The notes under the pieces were generated by a model. That model saw nothing but the letters and a program-made list of their open reading frames with translations, made no database searches and was not told the origin of the DNA. Position numbers and translations under genes: made by a program. Positions 1-8,949 of a stretch of 64,000 nt of DNA are shown here, one piece after another (the first letter of the stretch is position 1; each line of letters begins with the position of its first letter). This DNA comes from Pseudemcibacter aquimaris (GTDB lineage Bacteria > Pseudomonadota > Alphaproteobacteria > Sphingomonadales > Emcibacteraceae): positions 3,305,471 through 3,369,470 of the forward strand of contig NZ_CP079800.1 in NCBI RefSeq assembly GCF_028869115.1, written 5' to 3'.

Positions 1-1
1 G

Positions 2-1084
2 TGCTATTCAAATGAATACGCCAATATTCATCGTGGCGCTTATCAATTATCTGCTGAGCTAACGACCAAATATGAAGCGGCCCGTGACAATGTTTCCGGT
101 CATATAAACGCGAGCACAGAAGAAACAATCTTTGTTCGTGGTGCGACCGAAGGGATCAATCTTGTCGCGCAAAGCTGGGGTAGGGATAACCTATCCGAAG
201 GTGATGAGATAATCCTAAGCCACATGGAGCATCATTCGAATATCGTTCCATGGCAAATTCTGCGCGATCAAAAAGGGTTTGATATTAAAGTAAGCCCAAT
301 TGATGAAAATGGTAATTTCTTGATGGAAGAATATGAAAAACTTCTATCGGAAAAAACGAAACTGGTTGCCATAACCCATATATCAAATGCGCTCGGTACC
401 ATTACACCGATAAAAGAAATCATAAAAATGGCACATGATGTTGGTGCAGTTGTTCTTGTGGATGGCTGTCAGGCCATGCCGCATATGCAGGTTGATGTTA
501 AAGAACTTGATGCTGATTTTTATGTCTTTTCCGGACATAAAATTTATGGTCCAACGGGGGTTGGCATACTTTACGGTAAAGAAGAATTGCTTGACGCCAT
601 GACGCCATATCAAGGTGGCGGTGAAATGATCCGCTCAGTAACATTTGAAAAAACCACTTATAACGAGCTGCCCCATAAATTTGAAGCCGGAACCCCGAAT
701 ATTGTTGGTGGCATCGGCATGTCAGCGGCCATTGATTATATGAATGTGCTTGGATTTGATAATATCCATGACCATGAACAAGCTTTGCTTGAATATGGTC
801 TTGAAAAAATTAAAGAAGTAGACGGTCTTGAACTTAGGGGTAAGGCTGACCATATGGCGGGTATACTTTCATTTACAATGGAAAGCGCGCATCCACATGA
901 TATCGGTACAATACTTGATCAGGATGGCATCGCGATCAGAACCGGGCACCACTGTGCCCAGCCGATTATGGATTTTATGGATGTACCGGCAACGGCGCGT
1001 GCATCATTTGGATTATATAACACCAAAGAAGATATTGACCGATTGGTTGATGGGCTTCATAAGGTGAACAGGATTTTTGCTTAA
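2..1084 (+). CDS. sufS: Cysteine desulfurase SufS (5' end outside window)
   Basis: PLP-dependent cysteine desulfurase that takes sulfur from L-cysteine and passes it as persulfide to the SUF Fe-S assembly machinery in the cytoplasm. The reading frame is open from base 2, so the first visible residues (NIHRGAYQLSAELT) belong to the gene body and the start lies upstream. Visible features: the PLP-lysine motif SGHKIYGPTG (Lys codon near 539-541) and the active-site cysteine in RTGHHCAQP (codon 953-955). The form of this loop is typical of the SufS/CsdA group (group II). About 360 residues are visible of roughly 400-410 usual. It is followed after 12 nt by sufT, consistent with the 3' part of a suf operon. 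Confidence 0.95.
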   Translation, partial: CYSNEYANIHRGAYQLSAELTTKYEAARDNVSGHINASTEETIFVRGATEGINLVAQSWGRDNLSEGDEIILSHMEHHSNIVPWQILRDQKGFDIKVSPIDENGNFLMEEYEKLLSEKTKLVAITHISNALGTITPIKEIIKMAHDVGAVVLVDGCQAMPHMQVDVKELDADFYVFSGHKIYGPTGVGILYGKEELLDAMTPYQGGGEMIRSVTFEKTTYNELPHKFEAGTPNIVGGIGMSAAIDYMNVLGFDNIHDHEQALLEYGLEKIKEVDGLELRGKADHMAGILSFTMESAHPHDIGTILDQDGIAIRTGHHCAQPIMDFMDVPATARASFGLYNTKEDIDRLVDGLHKVNRIFA

Positions 1085-1096
1085 AGGGTATAAATA

Positions 1097-1525
1097 ATGA
1101 GCTTTCTAGACGGGTTTTTGAACGAAAGACCAGGCGACAAAGAAGAAGAAAAGAAAACACCACAAGAAGAGTCTAAGACGACTTCTGAAAATCGTGGTGA
1201 ACCTATTTCTGCGGAAGAGAAAAAAGCGCTGGAAATGAAGGCAGCAGATGCCCTTCGTGAAATTTATGATCCTGAAATTCCGGTCAATATTTATGAACTT
1301 GGCCTTATATACGATATTGACGTGGATAATTATGCGGATGTGGTTGTTACCATGACGCTTACATCACCACATTGCCCTGTTGCTGAATCCATGCCGGGTG
1401 AAGTGGAATACCGCGTCCGCGAAGTAGAAGGTGTCGGCGATGTTAAAGTGGCCCTTGTTTGGGAGCCGCCATGGGATATGTCAATGATGTCAGAAGCAGC
1501 ACGTCTTGAAATGGGCTTTATGTAA
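1097..1525 (+). CDS. sufT: SUF system Fe-S assembly protein SufT (DUF59/MIP18)
   Basis: 142-residue protein of the MIP18/DUF59 family, which helps mature Fe-S proteins. The first 45 or so residues are a charged, probably disordered extension; the DUF59 domain follows, with DPEIPVNIYELGLIYDI and the cysteine loop LTSPHCPVAE. The ATG follows AAAGGG, which overlaps the end of sufS, so the two genes are very probably co-transcribed and the assignment fits the suf context. The stop directly abuts the stop of the convergent patatin gene, with no room for a separate terminator. Confidence 0.9.
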   Translation: MSFLDGFLNERPGDKEEEKKTPQEESKTTSENRGEPISAEEKKALEMKAADALREIYDPEIPVNIYELGLIYDIDVDNYADVVVTMTLTSPHCPVAESMPGEVEYRVREVEGVGDVKVALVWEPPWDMSMMSEAARLEMGFM

Positions 1526-4018
1526 TTAAAGCGCATCTATGCGTTTTTGCAGCTCGTTAAATAAATCCGGTATTTCATGAAGATGTTCTTTTTCGGCCTC
1601 TAAAATGGCTCTAAAGGCTCGCTTTTTCATATTCATGATATTGAATTTTTCAGAAATACCTTCTTGTTCGGCTTGATGATACAGCAGATCAATTAAACGT
1701 TCCGCACCATTTAACCTGCCCCAAAGATAGTCATTTTCCCTGTCTTCACGACTGAAAAAGGCACCAAAACTTTTCATGGCCGTGCCTTTTAACGGCATTT
1801 CGAGGGCATCGGACTTTAGAACAAGATCATCATTTGGACTGATGCGATTTACAAGAATTTCATTAAATTCACCAACGGATTTTGAACCATTTATGGAAAA
1901 TGTAATCACGTCCCAAAATGCAAAACCCAAATAATTGGTTAGCAGTTTTCTTTTAAACCCGTCGTCCCAGGAATTGTTTAACTGCGATGAAATCAACTGA
2001 TCGGTTTCAAGTCTGACGTTATCAAGATTAATATTCGTATTTAGAATATCTAATAATTGCTCAATATCTGGGCTAATTGACCTTATTTGTTTCATGTTTT
2101 CAGCACAATCAAGATCATCATTAATATCAAGTGATTTAATTTTTTCTACCGTCTCTATTAATGTTGAAAGAGTGTCTTCATCAAAGCGGCTTTCAATACT
2201 CGTGGGCTTAATATTTTCCAAAATATGATAAAGGGCCATTTTTGCGGCATCGAGCTCATGAACATGATCAGGGTTTATTGAATATTGACTGTTAAGTTCC
2301 TGGATTAAAAAATGAAGTCGTCTTTTTTGGTAATTAACATCAAAATCAATAATGAACTTGGTCCATTCAGGAATATTTTCAAAAGACTGGTCTTTTTTAA
2401 TGAATGATTTGGTCCAGTTAAACAGACCTTTCTTTTCTTCTGCACCATAAAGCAGACTTTCCCCTTGGGTGTTTTTCATAACCCAACATTGAATTGCGGA
2501 AAACACGATTCTTTTTTCTTTGCTGCGTGGGGCAATATTGCATAGGGACGATATAATTTTGGTCAGGTCAGCAACTGTGCTTCTTATTTTTAGGCGGGCA
2601 TAGGCTTCATATGAATAACCGGCTTCTGTTACGGCGCGGGCACTGGCAATGTTACGCCATGATTCCAAATCTTTAAAGGTCGTTGATGTACTGATTTTCT
2701 TCGGTGAAATTTCAAACACAAGTTTTTCAACACTGGGCCTAACGCTATCGACAACTGATTTGATGGTGGACACTTCTTGGTTATGAATGTGAATTTCTTC
2801 TAAGTCATCATGCATCGGTTCATTCATTGGAATGTCCGACAGTGCCCCTTTTAAAGTGTTGAGCATGGTTGGCGGCGCGCCGTTTGGTTTAATTTTCAAC
2901 CGCTCTGGGTTTGGATCAACATAAATAACACGTCTGCTTACCTCGCGAAATGCTGGTCTGTCGTGGATCGCATTTAAGGCCTGATCAAACGGTTTGTTGT
3001 TTAATATGCTGCCATCAAGAAAAGATGTCATTTCGGGATCAAGTCCCGCACTTTGGTATTCTTTGAAATTATTCTTTATAAAGTCGTCTTTATTTAGCCA
3101 ACTTGAGCCTTGTTCTTTAAAGAAATGTTCTGTTTCCCTGATCTGCGCAGGTGGGAATGCCCCTGGGAAACAAGATGTGGCCCGTGCAGCAAAAGAAAGC
3201 GATGCAAGTCCATCATCATCAAAATCACTTTTAAATTTTGAAAGGCTTTTATCTGCGGCGGTCTTTAAATAGCTGAATTTTAAATTATGACGATGTTCTA
3301 ATTCTGAAATAATAGGCGGGTCATTTAAAAGCATGGACCTTTTGTAGCCATAAAAGTCGGTTAATGTGACGAAAAGATCCAGTTCATGTCCGCGTGGCAA
3401 TAGGGACTGGAAATTCACTTTTCCCATGCCCTTTAATCCACCATAAACAAGCCCCACCAGATGTTTACCGTCAAAAGGTGGTTTCAAATCCCAAATGTTC
3501 AGAAGCGCGGGTAATTTTTCTTTCACTTGTTTGCTTAAGTTGCCGTTACCAAGAAATTTTCCGCTTAATAGATTTATCAGCGGCTTGGTAACAAGTCTGT
3601 CCCAACGACCTGCTTTTTTCTTGTTCTCGGTCAGTTTGCTGACGTCAGCCTCAATCAGCCAATGATGCCTTAAATGATCGAAATTTAAATCATGGGCAAT
3701 GGCCCGTGCGAGAAAAACGCTATTCATTCCGCCGGCCGATGCACCGGCAATGGTGTCGATAATGACGCGGATATCAAGTTCGGGGGCGAAACCCTTTAAT
3801 ATTTCGAAATAAACAAGTTCTGTATCAGGGATATCGGTCACATTGTCATTGGGATAAGCGTAAGTTTTTCGTGATGAATGTAAAGGGTCGGGGCTTGCGT
3901 GGATGGCTTTTGATGCGCGGGCGAGTTTCAGGATTTCTTTGCTGACACCATGCATATAGATGGCAAGGGATACACCACCAAAACACACCAGCGCTAGTCT
4001 AAGTTCCTTTTCCCTCAT
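1526..4018 (-). CDS. Patatin-like phospholipase, DUF3376-type
   Basis: 830-residue patatin-family lipid acyl hydrolase. Seen: the oxyanion-hole region FGGVSLAIYMHG (residues about 13-24), the nucleophile elbow GASAGG with Ser94, and the second dyad member in FLDGSILNNKPF (Asp335), so the Ser-Asp pair is complete. The C-terminal half (about 430-830) is largely helical with no motif I recognise; long patatin-related proteins with this layout are grouped as DUF3376. No signal peptide. Its ATG overlaps the stop of the upstream membrane oxygenase by 4 nt (ATGA), so the pair is translationally coupled. A role in membrane lipid turnover is likely; the substrate is unknown. Confidence 0.8.
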   Translation of the reverse strand: MREKELRLALVCFGGVSLAIYMHGVSKEILKLARASKAIHASPDPLHSSRKTYAYPNDNVTDIPDTELVYFEILKGFAPELDIRVIIDTIAGASAGGMNSVFLARAIAHDLNFDHLRHHWLIEADVSKLTENKKKAGRWDRLVTKPLINLLSGKFLGNGNLSKQVKEKLPALLNIWDLKPPFDGKHLVGLVYGGLKGMGKVNFQSLLPRGHELDLFVTLTDFYGYKRSMLLNDPPIISELEHRHNLKFSYLKTAADKSLSKFKSDFDDDGLASLSFAARATSCFPGAFPPAQIRETEHFFKEQGSSWLNKDDFIKNNFKEYQSAGLDPEMTSFLDGSILNNKPFDQALNAIHDRPAFREVSRRVIYVDPNPERLKIKPNGAPPTMLNTLKGALSDIPMNEPMHDDLEEIHIHNQEVSTIKSVVDSVRPSVEKLVFEISPKKISTSTTFKDLESWRNIASARAVTEAGYSYEAYARLKIRSTVADLTKIISSLCNIAPRSKEKRIVFSAIQCWVMKNTQGESLLYGAEEKKGLFNWTKSFIKKDQSFENIPEWTKFIIDFDVNYQKRRLHFLIQELNSQYSINPDHVHELDAAKMALYHILENIKPTSIESRFDEDTLSTLIETVEKIKSLDINDDLDCAENMKQIRSISPDIEQLLDILNTNINLDNVRLETDQLISSQLNNSWDDGFKRKLLTNYLGFAFWDVITFSINGSKSVGEFNEILVNRISPNDDLVLKSDALEMPLKGTAMKSFGAFFSREDRENDYLWGRLNGAERLIDLLYHQAEQEGISEKFNIMNMKKRAFRAILEAEKEHLHEIPDLFNELQKRIDAL

Positions 4019-4830
4019 TCATCCTTTACCTTATAAGCTTTAAAGGGTGACACCATCAATTCCAGTAACCCCACTGGTTTTTCAAAACCAAATTCAGGAA
4101 GGCCTTGTCTTAATGTCGGATAATCCAAAGTTGGCTTATCTGTATAAGTGCCAAACATCTTATCCCATATAACCAGATTAAAGCCATAATTGCTATTGGT
4201 TTCATTTGGTTTTTCAGAATGATAGATCCAATGAATTTCTGGTGTAACGAATATTTTTCTTAATAGATTTTCAAGACCGGAAGCCAACTTTATATTGCTG
4301 TGATTGAAAAGCGCCAGACCATTTAATAATATTTCAAACACAATAAGCGCCGCTACGGGAATACCCATGATATAAACAAATGCCATTTTAATTAGCATGG
4401 ATATTATAATTTCAATCGGGTGAAACCTGACGGCGGTGGTGACATCAAGGCCGAGTTCTGAATGATGCATACGGTGTAAACGCCAAAACATGGGTACTTT
4501 ATGCATCATCACATGTTGACCGTATATCAAAACATCAAGCAGTAATAATGACATGATGAATGCTGGCCAGTATCCGATATCAACAATATTAAATAAACCA
4601 ATATCATTTTCCGCGGCATATTTGGCAACACCAACGGCAATAATGGGAAGCACCACACGCATGGCAATGGTATCAATTATGGTAATGGAAATGTTGGTGA
4701 ACCATTGTGAAAGTCGTTTTTCCTGTCTTTTGGCGAGTGGGATCATAAATTCAAGCACACCAAAAAATATAAGCAGGAAAAGAAAAATTCCCAGCCTTAC
4801 GTTTTGCTCATTTTCAACCAAACTTTCCAT
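4015..4830 (-). CDS. Sterol desaturase / fatty acid hydroxylase family membrane protein
   Basis: 271-residue integral membrane di-iron oxygenase of the fatty acid hydroxylase superfamily. Several hydrophobic segments (about 12-30, 48-68, 85-105, 140-170) surround the histidine clusters: GQHVMMHK, LHRMHHSE, FNHSN and the late PEIHWIYHSEKPNETNSNYG, which together give the usual metal-binding set. Such enzymes hydroxylate or desaturate lipids, alkylglycerols or carotenoids; the substrate cannot be read from sequence. It is first in a two-gene unit with the patatin-like lipase, which suggests a joint role in lipid remodelling. Start ATG has AAGGG about 6 nt upstream. Confidence 0.82.
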   Translation of the reverse strand: MESLVENEQNVRLGIFLFLLIFFGVLEFMIPLAKRQEKRLSQWFTNISITIIDTIAMRVVLPIIAVGVAKYAAENDIGLFNIVDIGYWPAFIMSLLLLDVLIYGQHVMMHKVPMFWRLHRMHHSELGLDVTTAVRFHPIEIIISMLIKMAFVYIMGIPVAALIVFEILLNGLALFNHSNIKLASGLENLLRKIFVTPEIHWIYHSEKPNETNSNYGFNLVIWDKMFGTYTDKPTLDYPTLRQGLPEFGFEKPVGLLELMVSPFKAYKVKDE

Positions 4831-4838
4831 TTAAACCC

Positions 4839-4997
4839 TTAGAAATCAGATGCAATACCATTATTTTCCCAATCCCCATAACGAACTGGGTCTGGTCCAT
4901 CGCGGCCGCCAATTTCTTTTGGTGGCGCTTTGTCTTGTTTTTCTGATTTTGGCTGCGTTTCACCTTTTTCCAGGTCAGTCTTTTTTTCTTCTGTCAC
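4839..4997 (-). CDS. DUF1674 protein, SdhF/SDHAF4-like succinate dehydrogenase assembly factor
   Basis: 52-residue ORF starting at GTG, easily missed because it is short. The first 28 residues are charged and low-complexity; the C-terminus carries the family hallmark GGRDGPDPVRYGDWENNG and ends in GIASDF. DUF1674 is homologous to mitochondrial SDHAF4, which binds the flavinylated SdhA subunit during assembly of succinate dehydrogenase. An in-frame TAA two codons before the GTG leaves no longer start. It faces rsmB across a 48-nt gap, a neighbourhood I recall from other alphaproteobacteria. Confidence 0.85.
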   Translation of the reverse strand: MTEEKKTDLEKGETQPKSEKQDKAPPKEIGGRDGPDPVRYGDWENNGIASDF

Positions 4998-5045
4998 TTT
5001 TTAAGTCCCGTAAGGTCAATTAAATGATTAAATTCTATTAAAAGC

Positions 5046-6380
5046 ATGTTAAACAAATATGGTTCGTTTGGAAAGGAAATCAACACATTGGCAACGCTTT
5101 TAGACAGCCGCGAAGCAGCACTACTTATCTTGAAGTATATATTGGATGAGGGGCAAACCTCATCACGCGCGATGGAGAATTTTTCAAGTCGTATTCATGA
5201 AAATGACAGGGGCTTTGTCAGGAATCTTGTAACAACGACACTCAGGCGACTTGGTCAGATTGACAGGATGATTGATCATTTGACCACGAAAAAGTTGTCT
5301 AAGCCACAAATGATGGTCCGACATACCTTAAGATTGGGCGTTACGCAGCTTTTGTTTATGGATGTGGCAACATATGCGGCCGTTGATAAAACGGTTAATT
5401 TGATGGATATCCGTGTTGATAAAAAACTTAAATATTTAAAAAATACCGTCAATGCAGTGCTTAGAAACGTGGACCGTGACCGTGAAATGCTTCTTAAAAA
5501 GTTCGGAAATACCAGACTTAATTTTCCGGGATGGCTCCTTAAAAGATGGGATGCGCATTATGGTGCCGCAACCGTTAAGGACATGATTGCAGAATGTTTA
5601 AATGAAGCGCCACTTGATATCAGCTTAAAAAATGTAAAGATGGCAGAAGAGTGGGCAGAAAAACTTGGCGGTGAAGTTGGCCCAACAGGCAGTATACGTG
5701 TTGAAAGAGCCGGAAAAATTACCGAACTTGTGGGTTATAGTGACGGTGAATGGTGGGTACAGGATGCAGCGGCCCGCATACCTGAAATATTACTTGGGGT
5801 GTCTTCGGGGGACAAAATCCTTGACTTATGTGCGGCGCCCGGTGGTAAAACGGCGCAGTCCGCAAGCCGAGGTGCACTTGTCACTGCCGTCGATTTATCA
5901 GAAGGACGCATCAAGCGGTTAAAACAGAATATGAACCGTCTTGCATTGGAAGTTAACGTCGTGACGTCAGATGTTCTTGAGTATAAAAACATTGCTGATT
6001 TTGACTATATTCTTTTGGATGCGCCATGTTCATCAACAGGGACCATCAGGAGGCACCCTGAACTATTGCATCAAAAACGCGTGAGCGAAATAGTTGAAGT
6101 CGCAAAAGTGCAATCAGAAATGCTGGATTATATTTCAAGCTCGATGAAGTCTGGCGCAACACTTGTTTATGCCGTTTGTTCCCTCGAAAAAGAAGAGGGC
6201 GAAGACCAGATAAAAGCTTTACTGGAACGTGACGCTTCGTTAAAACGTAAAGAAATAGCGGAACAGGAAATACCATCACTTGAATGCACGGTTTTAGAGA
6301 CCGGTGATGTAAGAACATTACCACATTATATTAAAGGCGGTATGGATGGCTTTTTTGTATCCCGCCTTGTGAAAAGATAA
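5046..6380 (+). CDS. rsmB: 16S rRNA (cytosine-967-C5)-methyltransferase RsmB
   Basis: SAM-dependent m5C methyltransferase acting on 16S rRNA. Domains: N-terminal NusB-like RNA-binding helical domain (about 20-150) and a C-terminal Rossmann methyltransferase. Motifs: SAM loop LDLCAAPGGKTAQ (about 260-271), DAPCSSTGTIRRHPE with Cys328, and YAVCSL with Cys378. Both catalytic cysteines of the Nop2/Sun family are present. The listed ATG has a weak binding site. A TTG at 5088 preceded by AAGGA fits family N-termini equally well and would shorten the protein by 14 residues. First of a plus-strand series with rpe, the heparinase-like gene and purH. Confidence 0.93.
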   Translation: MLNKYGSFGKEINTLATLLDSREAALLILKYILDEGQTSSRAMENFSSRIHENDRGFVRNLVTTTLRRLGQIDRMIDHLTTKKLSKPQMMVRHTLRLGVTQLLFMDVATYAAVDKTVNLMDIRVDKKLKYLKNTVNAVLRNVDRDREMLLKKFGNTRLNFPGWLLKRWDAHYGAATVKDMIAECLNEAPLDISLKNVKMAEEWAEKLGGEVGPTGSIRVERAGKITELVGYSDGEWWVQDAAARIPEILLGVSSGDKILDLCAAPGGKTAQSASRGALVTAVDLSEGRIKRLKQNMNRLALEVNVVTSDVLEYKNIADFDYILLDAPCSSTGTIRRHPELLHQKRVSEIVEVAKVQSEMLDYISSSMKSGATLVYAVCSLEKEEGEDQIKALLERDASLKRKEIAEQEIPSLECTVLETGDVRTLPHYIKGGMDGFFVSRLVKR

Positions 6381-6401
6381 GATGAACTTTAAGGATTTAT
6401 C

Positions 6402-7064
6402 ATGACATCATCTGTAAAAATTGCCCCATCTATTCTATCAGCAGATTTCGCCCGTTTGGGTGAAGAAGTCGCCGCCATAACAGAAGCCGGTGCCGATTAT
6501 ATTCATGTTGACGTGATGGATGGCCATTATGTGCCAAATATCACCATTGGCCCAGATGTTGTAAAAGCCATTCGCCCATACAGTGATAAAACATTTGATG
6601 TTCATTTGATGATTTCGCCGGTTGATCCATATATTGAGGATTTCGCAAATGCGGGTGCCGATATCATTACGGTACACGCCGAAGCCACACCGCATTTTCA
6701 CCGCACCATTCAGCTGATTAAATCACTGGGTAAAAAAGCGGGTGTTTCATTAAACCCAGGAACGCCAGTAAGCATGATTGAAAATGTCATGGATATGGTT
6801 GATCTAATTCTTGTGATGAGCGTAAACCCAGGGTTCGGCGGACAAAAATTTATCCCGTCACAGCTTGAAAAAATTAAAACCATTCGAGGGATGATTGAAA
6901 AGCAAGGTCGCCATATTGATCTTCAGGTGGATGGCGGTATCAATATGGATACGGTAAAAAGCGCCATTGATGCGGGCGCAGATGTTCTTGTTGCTGGTAC
7001 CGCAACATTCGTTGGCGGCCCGGAAAAATACGCGGAAAATATTGCGGCTTTAAAAGGCAACTAA
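6402..7064 (+). CDS. rpe: Ribulose-phosphate 3-epimerase
   Basis: 220-residue TIM-barrel enzyme interconverting ribulose 5-phosphate and xylulose 5-phosphate in the pentose phosphate pathway. Seen: [14 protein letters not shown] at the N-terminus, metal and acid residues in [31 protein letters not shown], and the C-terminal catalytic aspartate in LQVDGGIN. Full length. Start ATG has AAGGA 9 nt upstream. It follows rsmB by 21 nt and is probably in the same transcript. Confidence 0.96.
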   Translation: MTSSVKIAPSILSADFARLGEEVAAITEAGADYIHVDVMDGHYVPNITIGPDVVKAIRPYSDKTFDVHLMISPVDPYIEDFANAGADIITVHAEATPHFHRTIQLIKSLGKKAGVSLNPGTPVSMIENVMDMVDLILVMSVNPGFGGQKFIPSQLEKIKTIRGMIEKQGRHIDLQVDGGINMDTVKSAIDAGADVLVAGTATFVGGPEKYAENIAALKGN

Positions 7065-7161
7065 AGAAAGTGAATTGGCAATATTCGTATGTTGCCATCA
7101 TGCGTATTTATGATAAGCTCATATAAATAATAATAAGTCCATAGCGGAGATACGCCCTTAA

Positions 7162-8877
7162 ATGGCCCAATTACGCCGTAAACCAGTTTCCTCTTCCGAG
7201 AAGAAAAGCAAAAACCCCATTGCCAAAGCAATGAGCAGGGCACGTCATAGCAGCTTTTATCATGATTTAAGCTTACGTGGTAAAAATCCACTAAGACTGC
7301 TTGGAACACCAAAGGATATTTGGCCGGGTTCTGCAACGGCAGGCACGAAAATGGTTGGTGGCAAGATACTGGCCGCGGGTCATGTGTTGTCCAATCCCAA
7401 TAATGAACAGGATATCTGGCCAGGTGGGGATGTATGGCGAGCGCAAAATTTACCCGATAAATGGCAGGAATATCTTCATAGCTTTAGATGGCTGCGTGAT
7501 TTAAATCAGGCGGTGGACAGAAAAGGCGCCAAGGAGCGCGCGGAAGAACTAGTTGAAAGCTGGATTGAAGAAAACACCCAGTGGGGCGAAGTTTCCTGGC
7601 GCTGCGATATTGTCGGGGAACGGGTCACAAACTGGCTTATTTATGCACCGCTGATTATGGACACGGATGATGTGATTTATCGCGGTCGTGTCTTGGATAT
7701 TCTGGCAAGAAGTGCCCGTCATTTGATGAAAATGTCAACGGACCTTCCAGAAGGACCGGGTGGATTAAAAGCCATTATCGGTCTTGCTTTTTCTGGGCTA
7801 TTTATTCCGCTTGGGGATAGCTGGCTGAAACAAGCGGTGGGGTATTTAAAGTTTTCACTGGGTAAAGAAGTATTGGTTGATGGTGGCATCAGAAGCCGAA
7901 ACCCACAAGAATTATTACATTTGTTCATGCATATGGTCTTGCTTCGGGATGCTTTCGCCGGCATGGGTAAAGAGGCGCCGGAAGAGCTTGGCAAAGCCGT
8001 AAGCAGAATGGCGTCATGCATTCGTGCGCTTTCCCACGGTGATGGAAAATTGCCGCTATTTAACGGCGTCACCATTGAACGTGCAGAAGACATAAATGCT
8101 GTTATTGAAAAAGCCAAAGAAGAATATGCCGCAGAGTTCGATCTGGAACAAAGCGGATTTGCTAGACTTGAAAATCAAAAAACGGTTTTAATTCAAGATA
8201 TCGGCCCTCCGGCCGAAATGGAATTAAGCAGCACATGTCACGCGGGGGCATTATCATTTGAACTTAGTCAGGGGCGTGACCGGATCATTGTTAATTCGGG
8301 CAATGCTGCTTACGTCCAAATTGGCGGTCAGGACCTTGAATATATTTCAAGATCAACGGCGGCGCATTCGACACTGGTATTAAATGATCAAAACAGCAGT
8401 GATATTCTGGATGATGGCTTGATCGGTCGCGGTATAACGGAAGTATCAAGCAAGCTTATCAGCGAAAATGGTCATTATATGCTTGATGCAGAACATAATG
8501 GTTATGTGGATGATTATGGATTGATCCATCGCCGCCTCATTTATATGAATGATCAGGGTGATGATATCCGCGGTGAAGATGAATTGAGGTTATCCTATAA
8601 AGGCGATAAAAACCCGGTTCCGTTTAATATTTGTTTTTATCTGCATCCGAATATTTCTGTATTGAAAACTGATGATCAGATTATTCTTGAAACACCATCT
8701 GGCAAAAAATGGGCCTTTTTTGCAAGAGGGGCGGATGTGGCGATTACAGAAAGTATTTATTTCGGTGAAGCCGGTAAAGTATCACCGTCGCAGCAAATAA
8801 GATTATCCGGTAAAACGGACGGGGAAAAAACAACAACGCTCTGGTCACTAAAATTACAGGGCAATGATCAGGAATAA
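7162..8877 (+). CDS. Heparinase II/III family protein
   Basis: 571-residue protein with the layout of bacterial heparinase II/III-like proteins found between rsmB and purH in many alphaproteobacteria. An N-terminal (alpha/alpha) toroid (about 75-330, with motifs such as FRWLRDL, WSWRCD-like EVSWRCDIVGERVTNW and PEGPGGLKAIIGL) precedes a C-terminal beta-sandwich (about 350-560, containing RSTAAHSTLVLND). The family includes glycosaminoglycan and alginate lyases, but this branch has no obvious signal peptide and its substrate is unknown; a role in cell-envelope polysaccharide metabolism is an inference. The N-terminal 35 residues are basic. Confidence 0.82.
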   Translation: MAQLRRKPVSSSEKKSKNPIAKAMSRARHSSFYHDLSLRGKNPLRLLGTPKDIWPGSATAGTKMVGGKILAAGHVLSNPNNEQDIWPGGDVWRAQNLPDKWQEYLHSFRWLRDLNQAVDRKGAKERAEELVESWIEENTQWGEVSWRCDIVGERVTNWLIYAPLIMDTDDVIYRGRVLDILARSARHLMKMSTDLPEGPGGLKAIIGLAFSGLFIPLGDSWLKQAVGYLKFSLGKEVLVDGGIRSRNPQELLHLFMHMVLLRDAFAGMGKEAPEELGKAVSRMASCIRALSHGDGKLPLFNGVTIERAEDINAVIEKAKEEYAAEFDLEQSGFARLENQKTVLIQDIGPPAEMELSSTCHAGALSFELSQGRDRIIVNSGNAAYVQIGGQDLEYISRSTAAHSTLVLNDQNSSDILDDGLIGRGITEVSSKLISENGHYMLDAEHNGYVDDYGLIHRRLIYMNDQGDDIRGEDELRLSYKGDKNPVPFNICFYLHPNISVLKTDDQIILETPSGKKWAFFARGADVAITESIYFGEAGKVSPSQQIRLSGKTDGEKTTTLWSLKLQGNDQE

Positions 8878-8949
8878 CCCTTGCGTTGGGGCCTAAAATC
8901 AAGTACCACGCCCCTTTAAACATATGTATCAACATAAAAGAGATTTTTG

